DNA of 64,000 nucleotides from Pseudomonadota bacterium (GCA_039028935.1 JBCCHD010000002.1:1-64000), one strand, 5' to 3'. Positions 21,293 through 31,480 are shown, counted from the first letter of the stretch. Translations and numbers: made by a program. Notes: generated by a model from the sequence alone, not told the origin.

Positions 21293-22573
21293 ATGATTAT
21301 TGTTGACACACAGATTGCTAAACGCGTTGCTGAAGATCGACCGATTCGGGTCGCTATGTTCGGTGCGGGCTATAGTGCCAAACACATTTGCTCACAAATA
21401 CTGAGCTCGTTTCCGGCAATCCATCTGGCCGTCATTTCTAACCGTACACTGCAGCATGCGAAAGATACGTATGCCGTTGAGGGCGCTGAAGTAGAAGTGG
21501 TTAATTCAGCATCTGAACTCAACACCACCATCGAAAAGCGCCGGTTTGCGGTTACTGACAATCCCGACGCGGTGTTTGAGTGTGATCAGATTGATGCGAT
21601 CATCGAAACAACAGGCGAAGTTGAGTTTGGTGCGTGGGTGGCGCATAAGTCGATTTTGGCCGGCAAGCACACGGTTGTGCTGAACTGCGAAATGGACGCA
21701 ACTGTGGGTCCGCTGCTCAAGCATTTGGCGGACCAGCAGGGCGTGATCTACACCAACACCGATGGTGATGAGCCCGGTGTTGCGTCGAACCTCGCGCGAT
21801 TTGTGAAGACCATTGGTCTTGAAGTCGTGGGTGCCGGCAACTTAAAAGGTTTTTACGACGTTCACCGTACACCTGAAACTCAACGGGAATTTGCCGAAGC
21901 CAATAACCAAAAGCCGCATATGATGACCTCGTTCGTCGATGGCACCAAACTATCGATGGAGCTTTCGGTGCTGGGTAATTCGTTAGGGTTTGGCGTGGAT
22001 AAACGGGGCATGCATGGCGTGGATTGTGATGATGTGCGCACGTGCCTAGCGCATTTCCCGGATGGCGCCTTCACGCCGGGACGTGGGGTGGTTGATTTTC
22101 TACTTGGCGCATCCCCCTACACTGGCGCGTTTGTCGTCGGTCATTCCGAACACCCAATGAAACAGGATTATTTAAGGTACTTAAAAATGGGTGACGGACC
22201 GTTTTATGTTTTCTATACGCCGTTCCATTTGCCGCAGCTGGAAATTCCAATTACGGTGTCGCGCGCTGTGTTGTGCAATGACGCAACGGTTGCGCCAAAA
22301 GGTCGACCATATTGTGAAGCAGCGGCGATTGCTAAAAAAGATCTCAAGCCCGGTGATAAGCTGGATGGCATCGGTGGATATGCCGCCTACGCGCTCATCG
22401 ATAATTTCGAGACGAGTCTCAAAGAAGGTCTATTACCGATGGGTGTCGCCGAGGGGTGTGTGATGAAGCGCCCGGTGGCAATCGATACCGCCATTACCTA
22501 TGCCGATGTCGAATTACCCAAAGATCGACAGATCGATCAGATGCGCGAGCAAATGATTAGCACGTTTTTCTAG
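21293..22573 (+). CDS. Homoserine-dehydrogenase-like oxidoreductase with C-terminal SAF domain
   Basis: This is a 426-residue NAD(P)-dependent oxidoreductase. The Rossmann motif FGAGYSAKHI is at about 22-31; the middle resembles homoserine dehydrogenase (IDAIIETTGEVEFGAW, VVLNCEMDATVGP). The C-terminal part (PYCEAAAIAKKDLKPGDKLDGIGG) is a SAF-type domain as in COG4091 proteins. The reaction is unknown. Its place 100 bases after the RmlC-like gene suggests a step in building an unusual sugar or acyl group. AAGGA precedes the ATG. Confidence 0.85.
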   Translation: MIIVDTQIAKRVAEDRPIRVAMFGAGYSAKHICSQILSSFPAIHLAVISNRTLQHAKDTYAVEGAEVEVVNSASELNTTIEKRRFAVTDNPDAVFECDQIDAIIETTGEVEFGAWVAHKSILAGKHTVVLNCEMDATVGPLLKHLADQQGVIYTNTDGDEPGVASNLARFVKTIGLEVVGAGNLKGFYDVHRTPETQREFAEANNQKPHMMTSFVDGTKLSMELSVLGNSLGFGVDKRGMHGVDCDDVRTCLAHFPDGAFTPGRGVVDFLLGASPYTGAFVVGHSEHPMKQDYLRYLKMGDGPFYVFYTPFHLPQLEIPITVSRAVLCNDATVAPKGRPYCEAAAIAKKDLKPGDKLDGIGGYAAYALIDNFETSLKEGLLPMGVAEGCVMKRPVAIDTAITYADVELPKDRQIDQMREQMISTFF

Positions 22574-22618
22574 CGCATTACTGCGTCGAAGATGGACGTG
22601 CCTCTCAGGCTGATGGCG

Positions 22619-23182
22619 TTAGTCGCGCTTACCGAAGCTCGTCACTTTATCCTTCATCTCGAGCAAGCGCGGTACCTTCTTGCTTAAGTTGAGCAAGAGT
22701 TTGAGGTCTTTGCGGCTGATACGCTGAAGGTCGTCGGCCCAGTCCGATACTTGTTCCATGAGGTCGTGCATTTCCCGCATGCGATCGCGCTCAAAAGACG
22801 GATGGCTGGCCTCGTGTTCCGAGTCGTCCATCAACATCTGTCGAAGCAGTGTCAGGGTGGGTTCCAGCTCACGTTTGCGGCGTTCCTCGAGCAAAATCAG
22901 GGCAATATCTAATACATCGCCGGGTGTCGAGAAATAGTCTTTTCTATCACCGGGCAAGTGCTGTGCACGAATCAGATGCCACGCATGTAACTCTTTGATT
23001 CCCATGCTGACATTGCTACGAGATAGCCCAAGCTCTTCAGTGATTTGTTCGGCGTTAAGTGGCTGCTCCGACATGTACAGCAGCGCATAAATCTGTCCGA
23101 CCGTTCGGTTGATGCCCCACCGACTGCCCATTTCGCCAAAGTGCAGTACAAATGCCTGTTTAGAGGGTTCGAGATCTTTCAT
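22619..23182 (-). CDS. GbsR/MarR-type transcriptional regulator
   Basis: This 187-residue winged-helix regulator contains YALLYMSEQPLNAEQITEELGLSRSNVSMGIKELHAWHLI, typical of GbsR-like members of the MarR superfamily. The C-terminus is helical and charged and suits dimerisation. The start at 23182 (MKDLEPSKQ) gives the family N-terminus; a further upstream in-frame start runs through the operator region and is rejected. It is divergent from cyoA, and palindromic sites in the shared region imply that it controls itself and the oxidase operon. Confidence 0.88.
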   Translation of the reverse strand: MKDLEPSKQAFVLHFGEMGSRWGINRTVGQIYALLYMSEQPLNAEQITEELGLSRSNVSMGIKELHAWHLIRAQHLPGDRKDYFSTPGDVLDIALILLEERRKRELEPTLTLLRQMLMDDSEHEASHPSFERDRMREMHDLMEQVSDWADDLQRISRKDLKLLLNLSKKVPRLLEMKDKVTSFGKRD

Positions 23183-23202
23183 AGGTATTAGGTTACTGAA
23201 TT

Positions 23203-23218
23203 TTCGGTAAATACTGAA
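23203..23218. promoter_or_regulatory. Operator-like palindrome near the regulator start
   Basis: TTCGGTAAATACTGAA shares its half-sites with the palindrome at 23291-23308, and an extra half-site TTACTGAA lies just left of it. It sits about 20 bases upstream of the regulator's start codon, as expected for autoregulation. Confidence 0.65.
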
Positions 23219-23290
23219 GGTGGCGGAATACAGTTGTACGACAATAGACCAACAACCGCAATGGATTGTCAAAACTGTGACTTACGTTTA

Positions 23291-23308
23291 TTTCAGTAAT
23301 TACCGAAA
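23291..23308. promoter_or_regulatory. Operator-like palindrome at the cyo promoter
   Basis: TTTCAGTAATTACCGAAA is an 18-bp palindrome with one mismatched pair. It lies directly before overlapping TATAAT elements (23310-23315 and 23315-23320), about 60 bases upstream of cyoA. A protein bound here would cover the -35 region. Confidence 0.7.
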
Positions 23309-23368
23309 TTATAATATAATCCACAAACCGATTACGCAGTATCGTCTATCCAATCTAGACTGAACATA

Positions 23369-24289
23369 ATGACAACCCGATTCCGCTACCAGACTGCCCT
23401 CGCCGTGCTCGCGTGCCTGTCTTTGACCGGTTGCAGCAGTGAATGGCGTTTGTTTGACCCAAAAGGACCGGTTGCCAACGACATCATGTGGCTGACACTG
23501 GTGAGTGCCGGCATCATGCTGCTCGTGGTAGTTCCGGTCACAATGATGGGATTTATCTTCTCGTGGCGGTATCGCCGGGGTCAAACGGATCGACCCTACG
23601 ACCCTTACTGGGAACATTCCAACAAAATTGAAGCAGCCGTATGGGGTATTCCCATCGCGATTATATCGGTGTTGGGCTATCTGACGTTTGTGAGCTCTCA
23701 CGAACTGGATCCGCGTCGTCCTATTGAATCAGACAAACCGACGATGATCATCCAGGTGGTGGCGCTTCCGTGGAAGTGGCTGTTCATTTACCCCGAAGAA
23801 GGTGTCGCAACAGTCAACGAGGTGGCGATGCCAGTCAATCAGCCCGTGCAGTTCTTGATTACCTCTGACGGTGCGATGAACTCATTCTTTATTCCTAACC
23901 TCGGTTCTCAGATCTATGCGATGTCGGGCATGGAAAATCGACTGCACTTAATGGCAGATGAGCCAGGTGTCTACGACGGCATGTCGGCTAACTATTCCGG
24001 GTTTGGTTTTTCGGGCATGAAATTCAAAACCCATGTACACGAATCTGAGCATGCGTTTGAACAATGGGTCAGTGATGTCAAAACCAGCGACCAGTCCTTG
24101 TCGAGTGAATCGTACGAGTTACTCAGAAAAAAAAGTCGCGACGTACCCCCTATGTACTTTTCGTTGGCGAACACGCTGTTATTCAGTGAAATCATTGATC
24201 GCTACTCGGGCAGTCTCGGTCAACTATCCAAGAGACGCTTGAGTGGTAGTGATGAAAAAACAGAAGAAGCGTCTGTTGAGAAACCATAA
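23369..24289 (+). CDS. cyoA: Cytochrome bo-type ubiquinol oxidase subunit II
   Basis: This 306-residue lipoprotein subunit has a lipobox LTGC with Cys22 as lipid anchor, two membrane helices (about 41-64 and 90-108) and a periplasmic cupredoxin-like domain. The CuA ligands of cytochrome c oxidases are absent (the loop reads [10 protein letters not shown]), which marks a quinol oxidase. It shares the operon with cyoB, whose ATG overlaps its stop codon by one base. Confidence 0.95.
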   Translation: MTTRFRYQTALAVLACLSLTGCSSEWRLFDPKGPVANDIMWLTLVSAGIMLLVVVPVTMMGFIFSWRYRRGQTDRPYDPYWEHSNKIEAAVWGIPIAIISVLGYLTFVSSHELDPRRPIESDKPTMIIQVVALPWKWLFIYPEEGVATVNEVAMPVNQPVQFLITSDGAMNSFFIPNLGSQIYAMSGMENRLHLMADEPGVYDGMSANYSGFGFSGMKFKTHVHESEHAFEQWVSDVKTSDQSLSSESYELLRKKSRDVPPMYFSLANTLLFSEIIDRYSGSLGQLSKRRLSGSDEKTEEASVEKP

Positions 24290-26367
24290 TGGCCAAGAAT
24301 TACGATGAAATAGTGACAGAAGCCCACCCTTTCTGGGGCCGGCTGACATTTGACTCGATTCCCTACGAAGATCCGATTCTGGTCACCACCTTTTTCGTGG
24401 CCAGTTTGGGTGGCCTGGCGATTATTGGCGCGGTGCTGTACTTCGGAAAACTCCGCTACCTTTGGGATGAGTGGCTAACCTCTGTGGATCACAAACGCAT
24501 TGGTATCATGTATATCATCGCCTCCCTACTCATGTTGATCCGCGGTTTTTCCGACGCACTCTTGATGCGCTCTCAACAAGCGGTAGCCGCGGTCGGTGTG
24601 TCTGGAGCGGGCTATTTGCCACCGGAACACTACGATCAGATATTCACAGCTCATGGCGTCATCATGATTTTCTTTGTCGCGATGGGGCTGCTGATTGGGT
24701 TGATGAACATTGTTGTGCCGTTGCAGATCGGCGCTCGTGATGTGGCTTTTCCCTTTTTGAATTCGCTGAGCTTTTGGCTGTTTGTTTCGGCGGCGCTTCT
24801 TCTCAACATTTCACTTTTTGTTGGTGAGTTTGCGGCGACGGGATGGCTCGCGTACCCGCCGCTATCGGGGATTGACTACAGCCCGTGGGTGGGTGTGGAC
24901 TATTGGCTCTGGGCGCTTCAGATATCCGGCATCGGTACGCTCCTGTCAGGCATTAATTTTATTGTCACCATTTTGCGTATGCGTGCGCCCGGTATGACGT
25001 TAATGAAAATGCCCGTGTTTGTGTGGACGTCCCTGTGCGCTAACGCCCTAATTGTTGTTGCATTCCCGATCCTAACCGTGTGCCTAACATTGCTTACGTT
25101 AGATCGCTATCTTGGTATGAACTTTTTCACCGCTGATGGCGGCGGCAATCAGATGATGTACGTCAATCTCATCTGGGCGTGGGGACACCCGGAAGTGTAT
25201 ATCCTCATTTTGCCGTGCTTCGGCGTGTTCTCCGAAGTGACCGCGACCTTCAGTCGAAAGCGACTATTTGGCTACAACTCACTCGTGTGGGCAACGGCGG
25301 CGATCATGTTGCTGTCATTTGTGGTGTGGCTGCACCATTTCTTTACGATGGGCGGTGGTGCGAACGTCAATGCATTTTTCGGCATCATGACGATGGTCAT
25401 CGCCATACCCACTGGCGTAAAACTATTCAACTGGCTGTTCACTATGTACAGAGGCCGTGTCGAGTACACATCGGCGATGTGGTGGACGATGGGTTTCTAC
25501 GCCACCTTTGCACTAGGGGGAATGACCGGCGTCATGATGGCGATACCCGCGATCGACTTTGTTGTACACAACAGTCTTTTTCTTGTGGCGCATTTCCACA
25601 ACGTGATTGTTGGTGGCGTGGTGTTCGGTTTGTTTGCCGGTGTTGCGTATTGGTTCCCGAAAGCAACTGGCTTCAAACTCGATGAGAAACTCGGCAAATG
25701 GGCCGCGGCATTGTGGACAGTGGGCTTCTTTGTCGCGTTCATGCCGCTCTATATCCTCGGATTCATGGGCATGACACGCCGGCTTAACTATTACGATAAT
25801 CCTGTTTGGAATTTTTGGCTGGTGGTGGCTGCATTTGGTGCGGCGATTATTCTTGTCGGTATTCTTATCCAGTTCTATCAGATATTCGCGAGCATTCGTG
25901 ACCACCATAAGAACCGCGACCTAACGGGCGATCCATGGGATGGGCGTACACTTGAATGGACAACCAGCTCGCCGCCGCCGTTCTACAATTTTGCAGTGCT
26001 CCCTGATATTCGAGATCGCGATCACCTGAGCTATCTCAAAGAACACGGCCTGGAACACCGACCGCCGCCCAATTATGAACCGATTCATATGCCGCGCAAT
26101 ACGTGGGCGGGCTTTGTTATCGGTATGCTCACTATTCCGCTTGGGTTTGCGATGGTGTGGTGGATGTGGTGGCTTGCAGCGATCAGCTTTGTGGCGTTAT
26201 TCGGCGCGTTTCTTGTTTGGTCATTTAGCGGCAACAAAGACTATTGGGTCAGTGTGGAAGAAATCGAAGCCATTGAAAGCGAACGCTGGCGCCGCTTCCG
26301 TCGGGCACGCGGTGAGCGCGATGAGGATTATGAAGCGGTACCCGACAATATGGAGCTGATTGCTTAG
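24289..26367 (+). CDS. cyoB: Cytochrome bo-type ubiquinol oxidase subunit I
   Basis: This 692-residue catalytic heme-copper subunit reduces oxygen to water and pumps protons. The CuB/heme ligands are visible: GHPEVY (His and cross-linked Tyr, with the D-channel Glu), HHFFTMG and [10 protein letters not shown]. The K-channel Lys lies in IPTGVKLF. The quinone-site pattern [10 protein letters not shown] near residue 80 supports a quinol rather than cytochrome c donor. The length matches CyoB (663 in E. coli) with extended termini. The start codon overlaps the cyoA stop codon. Confidence 0.97.
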   Translation: MAKNYDEIVTEAHPFWGRLTFDSIPYEDPILVTTFFVASLGGLAIIGAVLYFGKLRYLWDEWLTSVDHKRIGIMYIIASLLMLIRGFSDALLMRSQQAVAAVGVSGAGYLPPEHYDQIFTAHGVIMIFFVAMGLLIGLMNIVVPLQIGARDVAFPFLNSLSFWLFVSAALLLNISLFVGEFAATGWLAYPPLSGIDYSPWVGVDYWLWALQISGIGTLLSGINFIVTILRMRAPGMTLMKMPVFVWTSLCANALIVVAFPILTVCLTLLTLDRYLGMNFFTADGGGNQMMYVNLIWAWGHPEVYILILPCFGVFSEVTATFSRKRLFGYNSLVWATAAIMLLSFVVWLHHFFTMGGGANVNAFFGIMTMVIAIPTGVKLFNWLFTMYRGRVEYTSAMWWTMGFYATFALGGMTGVMMAIPAIDFVVHNSLFLVAHFHNVIVGGVVFGLFAGVAYWFPKATGFKLDEKLGKWAAALWTVGFFVAFMPLYILGFMGMTRRLNYYDNPVWNFWLVVAAFGAAIILVGILIQFYQIFASIRDHHKNRDLTGDPWDGRTLEWTTSSPPPFYNFAVLPDIRDRDHLSYLKEHGLEHRPPPNYEPIHMPRNTWAGFVIGMLTIPLGFAMVWWMWWLAAISFVALFGAFLVWSFSGNKDYWVSVEEIEAIESERWRRFRRARGERDEDYEAVPDNMELIA

Positions 26368-26375
26368 GATAAAAG

Positions 26376-27002
26376 ATGAGCAGCAATTTATTAGTCAAAC
26401 CACCTCTGGATTACACTGGATTCGTTGACAAGGAAAAACACCACGACTACGAGGGCGACACGCTGTTCGGGTTCTGGCTGTATATCTTGTCTGATTGCAT
26501 ATTGTTCGCATCCATCTTTGCCACGTACGCGGTGCTGCGGGCTAATTTTGTCGATGCGCCGCTTGCTGTCGAACTGTTCGATCTCAACTACATTGCGATG
26601 GAAACCGCGCTACTGCTGTTCAGTAGTTTTACCTTTGGCATGGCGGTGCTAGGAATGTACGCAAAATCGATACGATCGATGTACGCGTGGTTAGCGGTGA
26701 CGTTCCTGTTGGGCGCAGGATTTCTTTATCTCGAGGTGATGGAGTTTATTCATCTGAGTCATGAAGGGGCGACGCCCGGGTCAGCGGGCGCGTGGTCGGC
26801 CTTTTACGGCCTCATTGGCACGCATGGTTTACATGTGTTTGCTGGCATGCTTTGGATGATTGTTCTCGTCGTTCACTTTGTGCGCGATGGGATCACTCAG
26901 TCAAATTCGACTCGTCTTTTGTGCCTGAGCCTGTTCTGGCATTTTCTGGACATCATTTGGATTTGCGTATTTAGCGTCGTGTATCTAATGGAGATGCTCT
27001 AA
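26376..27002 (+). CDS. cyoC: Cytochrome bo-type ubiquinol oxidase subunit III
   Basis: This 208-residue membrane subunit has five predicted helices. It contains FGFWLYILSDCILFASIFATYAVL, typical of subunit III of heme-copper oxidases, and GTHGLHVFAGMLWM. It begins 8 bases after cyoB, and its stop overlaps the cyoD start codon (TAATG). Confidence 0.95.
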   Translation: MSSNLLVKPPLDYTGFVDKEKHHDYEGDTLFGFWLYILSDCILFASIFATYAVLRANFVDAPLAVELFDLNYIAMETALLLFSSFTFGMAVLGMYAKSIRSMYAWLAVTFLLGAGFLYLEVMEFIHLSHEGATPGSAGAWSAFYGLIGTHGLHVFAGMLWMIVLVVHFVRDGITQSNSTRLLCLSLFWHFLDIIWICVFSVVYLMEML

Positions 27003-27364
27003 TGAATGATCGTGTCTTGCAGGCGGTCAGCGACCACCGTGCCGATGACGACCTCGGTGTAGCGCATGGCAATGTGAAGCAGTACGTGTTGGGTTTGGTG
27101 CTGTCCCTCGTGCTCACCGCCATCCCGTTTACGCTGGTCATGTTCTCAGAGTTTCCTAAAGGCCCAATCATTCTCACCATTTTCGTTTGTGCGATTGCTC
27201 AGATTCTGGTGCAGCTGGTGTTCTTTTTGCATATGAATGGTGGCTCAGAACAATGGTGGAACACGATGTCGGCGGTGTTTGTTGTGATCCTCGTCGCGAT
27301 ACTTATCGTCGGTTCGATTTGGGTAATGCAATCGATGAATCACAATATGCTGATGGGGCATTAG
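27002..27364 (+). CDS. cyoD: Cytochrome bo-type ubiquinol oxidase subunit IV
   Basis: This 120-residue small subunit has three membrane helices (residues 27-46, 53-74 and 90-110). VKQYVLGLVLSLVLTAIPF and QILVQLVFFLHM are typical of CyoD. It helps assemble the CuB centre in the E. coli enzyme. It is coupled to cyoC by overlapping stop and start codons. Confidence 0.95.
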   Translation: MNDRVLQAVSDHRADDDLGVAHGNVKQYVLGLVLSLVLTAIPFTLVMFSEFPKGPIILTIFVCAIAQILVQLVFFLHMNGGSEQWWNTMSAVFVVILVAILIVGSIWVMQSMNHNMLMGH

Positions 27365-27366
27365 TC

Positions 27367-28008
27367 GTGACCAAGACCGAATCAAGACAGACAGCGATGT
27401 GGTTACTACCACTCGTCGCATTAATATTTATTGTGGCGTTGTTTGGCTTTTGGATGAGTAATACCAATCAACCATTAGGTGGAGTAGGCAACGCCAACGG
27501 CACACTCGGTGGAGAGTTTGAGTTGACCGGCCATCAAGGACCGGTGCGCTTGTCAGACTTCGACGACAAAGTGGTCGTTATCTACTTCGGTTTTTTAGGC
27601 TGCACGAACTATTGTGATATTTCGATGCACACACTTAAGTCGGCATTCAATCGATTGCCCGACTCCAATCGCGAATACGTACAGGCGTTAATGATCAATA
27701 TTGATCCATGGCTTGAGGACATTGATGAACTTGAGCGCTACACCCAGTCATGGCATCCGCAGATCAGCGGACTGATTGGAAGCTTGGAGCAGATCAAGTC
27801 GGTAACGCAGCAATATGGGGCATTTTTTGAGCGCACGTCCGGCGGCGAATCGGCGGCCGATGAGGCGACCGATTACCTACATACCTCCCGTTTTTTTATT
27901 GTGAATAAACAAGGAGCGCTCGTTGACGCCATGCGCCATAGCACTACGCCCGCTGAACTGGCCGCCCGACTGACGCTGATATTGGATGAGAGTGATGATC
28001 AAGGCTAA
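27367..28008 (+). CDS. SCO1/SenC family copper chaperone
   Basis: This 213-residue protein is anchored by one N-terminal helix (residues 11-29) with a thioredoxin-like periplasmic domain. The copper-binding CxxxC is GCTNYC (Cys79 and Cys83) and a distal His lies in YLHTSRFF. SCO proteins deliver copper or electrons to oxidase copper centres. The start is a GTG two bases after the cyoD stop with GGGG upstream; a longer frame inside cyoD is a shadow. It occupies the place where cyoE often lies. Confidence 0.9.
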   Translation: MTKTESRQTAMWLLPLVALIFIVALFGFWMSNTNQPLGGVGNANGTLGGEFELTGHQGPVRLSDFDDKVVVIYFGFLGCTNYCDISMHTLKSAFNRLPDSNREYVQALMINIDPWLEDIDELERYTQSWHPQISGLIGSLEQIKSVTQQYGAFFERTSGGESAADEATDYLHTSRFFIVNKQGALVDAMRHSTTPAELAARLTLILDESDDQG

Positions 28009-29212
28009 TCGGTTTACCGTAATGCTTGCCGGCGTTTGCTCGTTGGTGGTGTGCATGGGGCTTGGGCGATATGCGTTCACGCCAATGATCCCGGTAATGG
28101 GAGAACAAGCGGGTCTCACTGAGAGTGCGGCCGGCTGGCTCGCGGGCTGGGGTTACATTGGCTATCTCGCCGGACTGTTTGTGGTCTGGCTAATCTCCAA
28201 TACCAAGGTGAAAGATTTCTTCTTTCGTTATGCTCTGTTTGTTGCCGTGATTGCCACCGCGGTCATGGCAACCCATGAGCATATGTTGGTCTGGGGGGCG
28301 AGCCGTTTCTTTGCGGGTACGGCGGCGGCGGCCGGATTTTTGTTCGGTGCTGGGCTGATCATCAACTGGCTACACCACAAAGGTCACCCCGTGCGCATGG
28401 GCATGTACTTTTGCGGCTTGGGTCTTGGCATCGTTCTAAGTGGACTGACCACCGAAATTCTGGTCTCGGTGTTTGACCTGCATTATCGACTTATGTGGGT
28501 AGTGATGGCTGTGGCGGCGTTCATCCCATTGGCATTAGCCCAGTTTCTTATGCCCCTTCCTCATTATGAGCAAGAGGATACCGGCAACACCACCGTTGAG
28601 CAGAATGAGCAACTCATTCCTTCCGTGCGTTGGGTATGGCTGTTGCAAGCGGCCTATTTCTGCGCCGGCTTTAGTAACACGATGAACGCGACGTTTACGT
28701 CGTTAATTGCCGAGCTACAGCCACTGCCTGATTTCGGTGCAAAAGCCTGGTTGTTTGTTGGATTGGCGGCGACGCCGGCGCCGCTAATTTGGGAAGCGTT
28801 GGCGCGCCGTATTAGCTATCTTGATGCGCTGCTGGCGGCGTTTTTTCTCAATGCGGTCGGCAACTTGATCATGATCGGTGTGCCCACCCTCACTGGCACA
28901 ATTGTCGCCTCGCTCCTATTTGGATTTAGCTTCATGGGCATCGTGTCGCTCACACTGGCGATTGTTGGTCGTCGATATCTGGGCGATGCCAGTCAAATCA
29001 TGGCGCGATTAACGCTGGGTTACTGTATCGCTCAAATTTTGTCGCCTATTCTGAGCGGCATTGTGGCGGAAAAAACAGGCAGCTTCGCGTTACCCATCAT
29101 CGTGGTCGCCGGGCTCATGTTTGCTGGGCTTATGCTGCTTCTGTTGCTGCGCCGCGAAGACACGTTCCGCAGCGGCAAACCCTTCTTTGCACGACCGGAG
29201 ATTTCTGGATAA
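27986..29212 (+). CDS. YbfB/YjiJ family MFS transporter
   Basis: This 408-residue inner-membrane carrier has twelve hydrophobic segments. The N-terminal VVCMGLGRYAFTPMIPVM and GWLAGWGYIGYLAG fit the YbfB/YjiJ branch of the major facilitator superfamily, whose substrates are mostly unknown. Its start overlaps the SCO gene by 23 bases (an ATG at 27995 would reduce this to 14), so it is translated as the last gene of the cyo operon. Confidence 0.88.
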   Translation: MRVMIKANRFTVMLAGVCSLVVCMGLGRYAFTPMIPVMGEQAGLTESAAGWLAGWGYIGYLAGLFVVWLISNTKVKDFFFRYALFVAVIATAVMATHEHMLVWGASRFFAGTAAAAGFLFGAGLIINWLHHKGHPVRMGMYFCGLGLGIVLSGLTTEILVSVFDLHYRLMWVVMAVAAFIPLALAQFLMPLPHYEQEDTGNTTVEQNEQLIPSVRWVWLLQAAYFCAGFSNTMNATFTSLIAELQPLPDFGAKAWLFVGLAATPAPLIWEALARRISYLDALLAAFFLNAVGNLIMIGVPTLTGTIVASLLFGFSFMGIVSLTLAIVGRRYLGDASQIMARLTLGYCIAQILSPILSGIVAEKTGSFALPIIVVAGLMFAGLMLLLLLRREDTFRSGKPFFARPEISG

Positions 29213-29782
29213 CGGTTGGCGTTAAACCCAAACCTCGCGACGGCCTGATCTAGACAATGCCGACGGGCGCCCTCAATAAACTCGAAGGTCATCGACGGGG
29301 CACCGATCCGCGAAGGGTAGCGCGTCCATTTCACGCAACGATCGTTCTCATCCTGTCGTTACTTGCCGATGGGGTCTGATGAACCCGCCCTGTGCATAGT
29401 CCTCCACCGTTATCGACCTAGTGAGCGCAATACAGTCTGTGTGCACCGCGTCGATTACCAGCTTATTTGTAGATTCGAATTGGCGTTAAGCACGTCCAAT
29501 CCTGCCTGCACCACTGTTGCGTGAACGGAACGTTCGATCAAGCACGTGACGAATGTCGAGCGTCAATTCATGGTGCCAGTTACCGGTTTCTAAGAACTTA
29601 CCGAGATCTTATCGGATGGGTACGCGAAGTTCAGGCGCGCTATGTGTCGTTGCGCTTTAAAAATTTCGTTGCTACCGTGTGAATCATTTTTTCAAGCGAT
29701 GTAATTGATCAGCGCATGATCGATAAAACAGATTCGAGCCCGTTTCTCGCGGTTTATGTGCGTAATTTCGCGGAGCCTGCCC
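29213..29782. other. Long intergenic region before the symporter gene
   Basis: About 570 bases contain no gene or RNA I can support. There is no copy of the LacI operator in this stretch. The promoter of the downstream symporter must lie here; I see only a weak TTGCGC and TACCGT pair spaced by 17 bases near 29650-29680. Confidence 0.4.
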
Positions 29783-31480
29783 ATGTCAGATGTTGTATTT
29801 ACGCTCGTGAGTTGTGTCTTTTTTATGGGCATTGTTGCGTATATTTCATGGCGAAAAACGCGCGGTGAGGTCGACACCAAAGACGGCTACTTTCTAGCGG
29901 GTCGTGGCTTGACCGGTGTGTTCATCGCAGGTTCTATGCTGCTCACCAATTTGTCTGCGGAACAGTTGATCGGCTTAAATGGCAGCGCGTACGGCTATAA
30001 TTTGAGTAGCATGGCGTGGGAAGTAACGGCGGCGTTTGCCACTGTTTGCATGGCGCTGATTTTCTTACCTCGCTATTTGGCTGGCGCGTTTACGACGTTG
30101 CCTGAGTTTCTTAATAGCCGATTTGACGATTCGGTGCGTCGCATGACGGTTGTCCTCTTCTTGGTGGGTTACGGCCTCATTACCATTCCGTCCGTGCTTT
30201 ATTCGGGCTCCATCGCAGTGCTAAAGCTCTTCGATGTGCCGACCCTACTTAACGTGAGTTACAGCCAAGGACTGGTTATCACGATCATCTCCATCGGATG
30301 TCTTGGGGCGCTATACGCTATATTCGGTGGCCTGCGAGCGGTTGCAGTGTCTGACACGATTAACGGTATTGGCCTGCTCATTATCGGTTTGCTGGTTCCT
30401 ATATTGGGTTTGATATTGCTTGGAAAGGGCAGCTTTCTCGAGGGACTCAATATCTTAACCACGGTCGATACGCATAAACTCAATGCCATTGGTGGCGCAA
30501 ACGACCCAACACCGTTTGGCACGCTGTTCACGGGGATGATTTTTGCCAATCTGTTCTACTGGTGTACCAACCAGTATGTGATTCAACGGACTCTTGCCGC
30601 GAAGAATCTCGCGGAAGGCCAAAAGGGTGTTCTGATTTCAGGTTATTTTAAAGTAATGGTGCCCTTCATGATGATGATTCCAGGCACTATTGCCTACCAT
30701 CTCTATGGGCCCGGACTGTCGACGATTGACCTGGCTTTTCCCCAGTTAATCAAAGATGTGTTACCCGTCTACATGGCCGGATTCTTTCTCGCCGTACTGC
30801 TCGGCGCAGTATTTAGTTCGTTCAATTCTTTGCTCAATAGCGCAGCGACACTGTTTTGCCTGGATGTTTATGCGCCGCTGAGAAAAGAGCCTCTTTCGGA
30901 TGGACAGTTGGTTCGGATCGCTAAGATAGCGAGTGTTGTCATTGCGTTGTTTTCGTTTGCCGTTGCGCCACTCTTGCAGTTCGCGCCAGAGGGGCTGTGG
31001 CAGATCATCCGAATTTTTACCGGTTTTTATAACATTCCTATTATCGTCATCGTCATTGTTGGACTGTTCACACGTCGAGTGCCGGCCTTAGCGGCGAAAT
31101 GCGTGATCGTTTTTCATGTCGTGGCCTACGCGATACTTAAATTCCTGCTAGATGATGTGGTGACGCTGCACTTTATTCATCTCTACGCGGTGCTGTTTGT
31201 TGTCGAAGTGATCATGATGTTGGCGATTGGACACTGGCGCCCTCGCGCGAATGAATGGACATATACCGTTCAAAGCAAAGTGGATCTGACGCCTTGGCGC
31301 TTTGCCATTCCGACCGCTGTGTTGCTGATGTCGTGTGTGGTGATTGTCTACGCGTTGTTCTCCACCATAGGTCTGGTAGGAGGGCAGCTGAGCAAGGCGT
31401 TTTACTGGGTTTTGGCCGGGTTGGCGGTGCTTAACGTCGCCTTTTGGTGGCGCTCGGCGGCCGCCCAGAAAATTAGCTGA
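29783..31480 (+). CDS. Sodium:solute symporter (SSS/SLC5 family)
   Basis: This 565-residue sodium-coupled carrier has about fourteen membrane helices. GYFLAGRGLTGVFIAGSMLLTNLSAEQLIGLNG at residues ~35-65 and YAIFGGLRAVAVSDTINGIG are typical of the sugar-type branch (SglT/YidK-like). It imports a small organic solute with Na+. The ATG at 29783 has GGAG 7 bases upstream. It opens the LacI-linked cluster, with the TonB receptor next, which suggests a shared substrate crossing outer and inner membrane in turn. Confidence 0.92.
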   Translation: MSDVVFTLVSCVFFMGIVAYISWRKTRGEVDTKDGYFLAGRGLTGVFIAGSMLLTNLSAEQLIGLNGSAYGYNLSSMAWEVTAAFATVCMALIFLPRYLAGAFTTLPEFLNSRFDDSVRRMTVVLFLVGYGLITIPSVLYSGSIAVLKLFDVPTLLNVSYSQGLVITIISIGCLGALYAIFGGLRAVAVSDTINGIGLLIIGLLVPILGLILLGKGSFLEGLNILTTVDTHKLNAIGGANDPTPFGTLFTGMIFANLFYWCTNQYVIQRTLAAKNLAEGQKGVLISGYFKVMVPFMMMIPGTIAYHLYGPGLSTIDLAFPQLIKDVLPVYMAGFFLAVLLGAVFSSFNSLLNSAATLFCLDVYAPLRKEPLSDGQLVRIAKIASVVIALFSFAVAPLLQFAPEGLWQIIRIFTGFYNIPIIVIVIVGLFTRRVPALAAKCVIVFHVVAYAILKFLLDDVVTLHFIHLYAVLFVVEVIMMLAIGHWRPRANEWTYTVQSKVDLTPWRFAIPTAVLLMSCVVIVYALFSTIGLVGGQLSKAFYWVLAGLAVLNVAFWWRSAAAQKIS

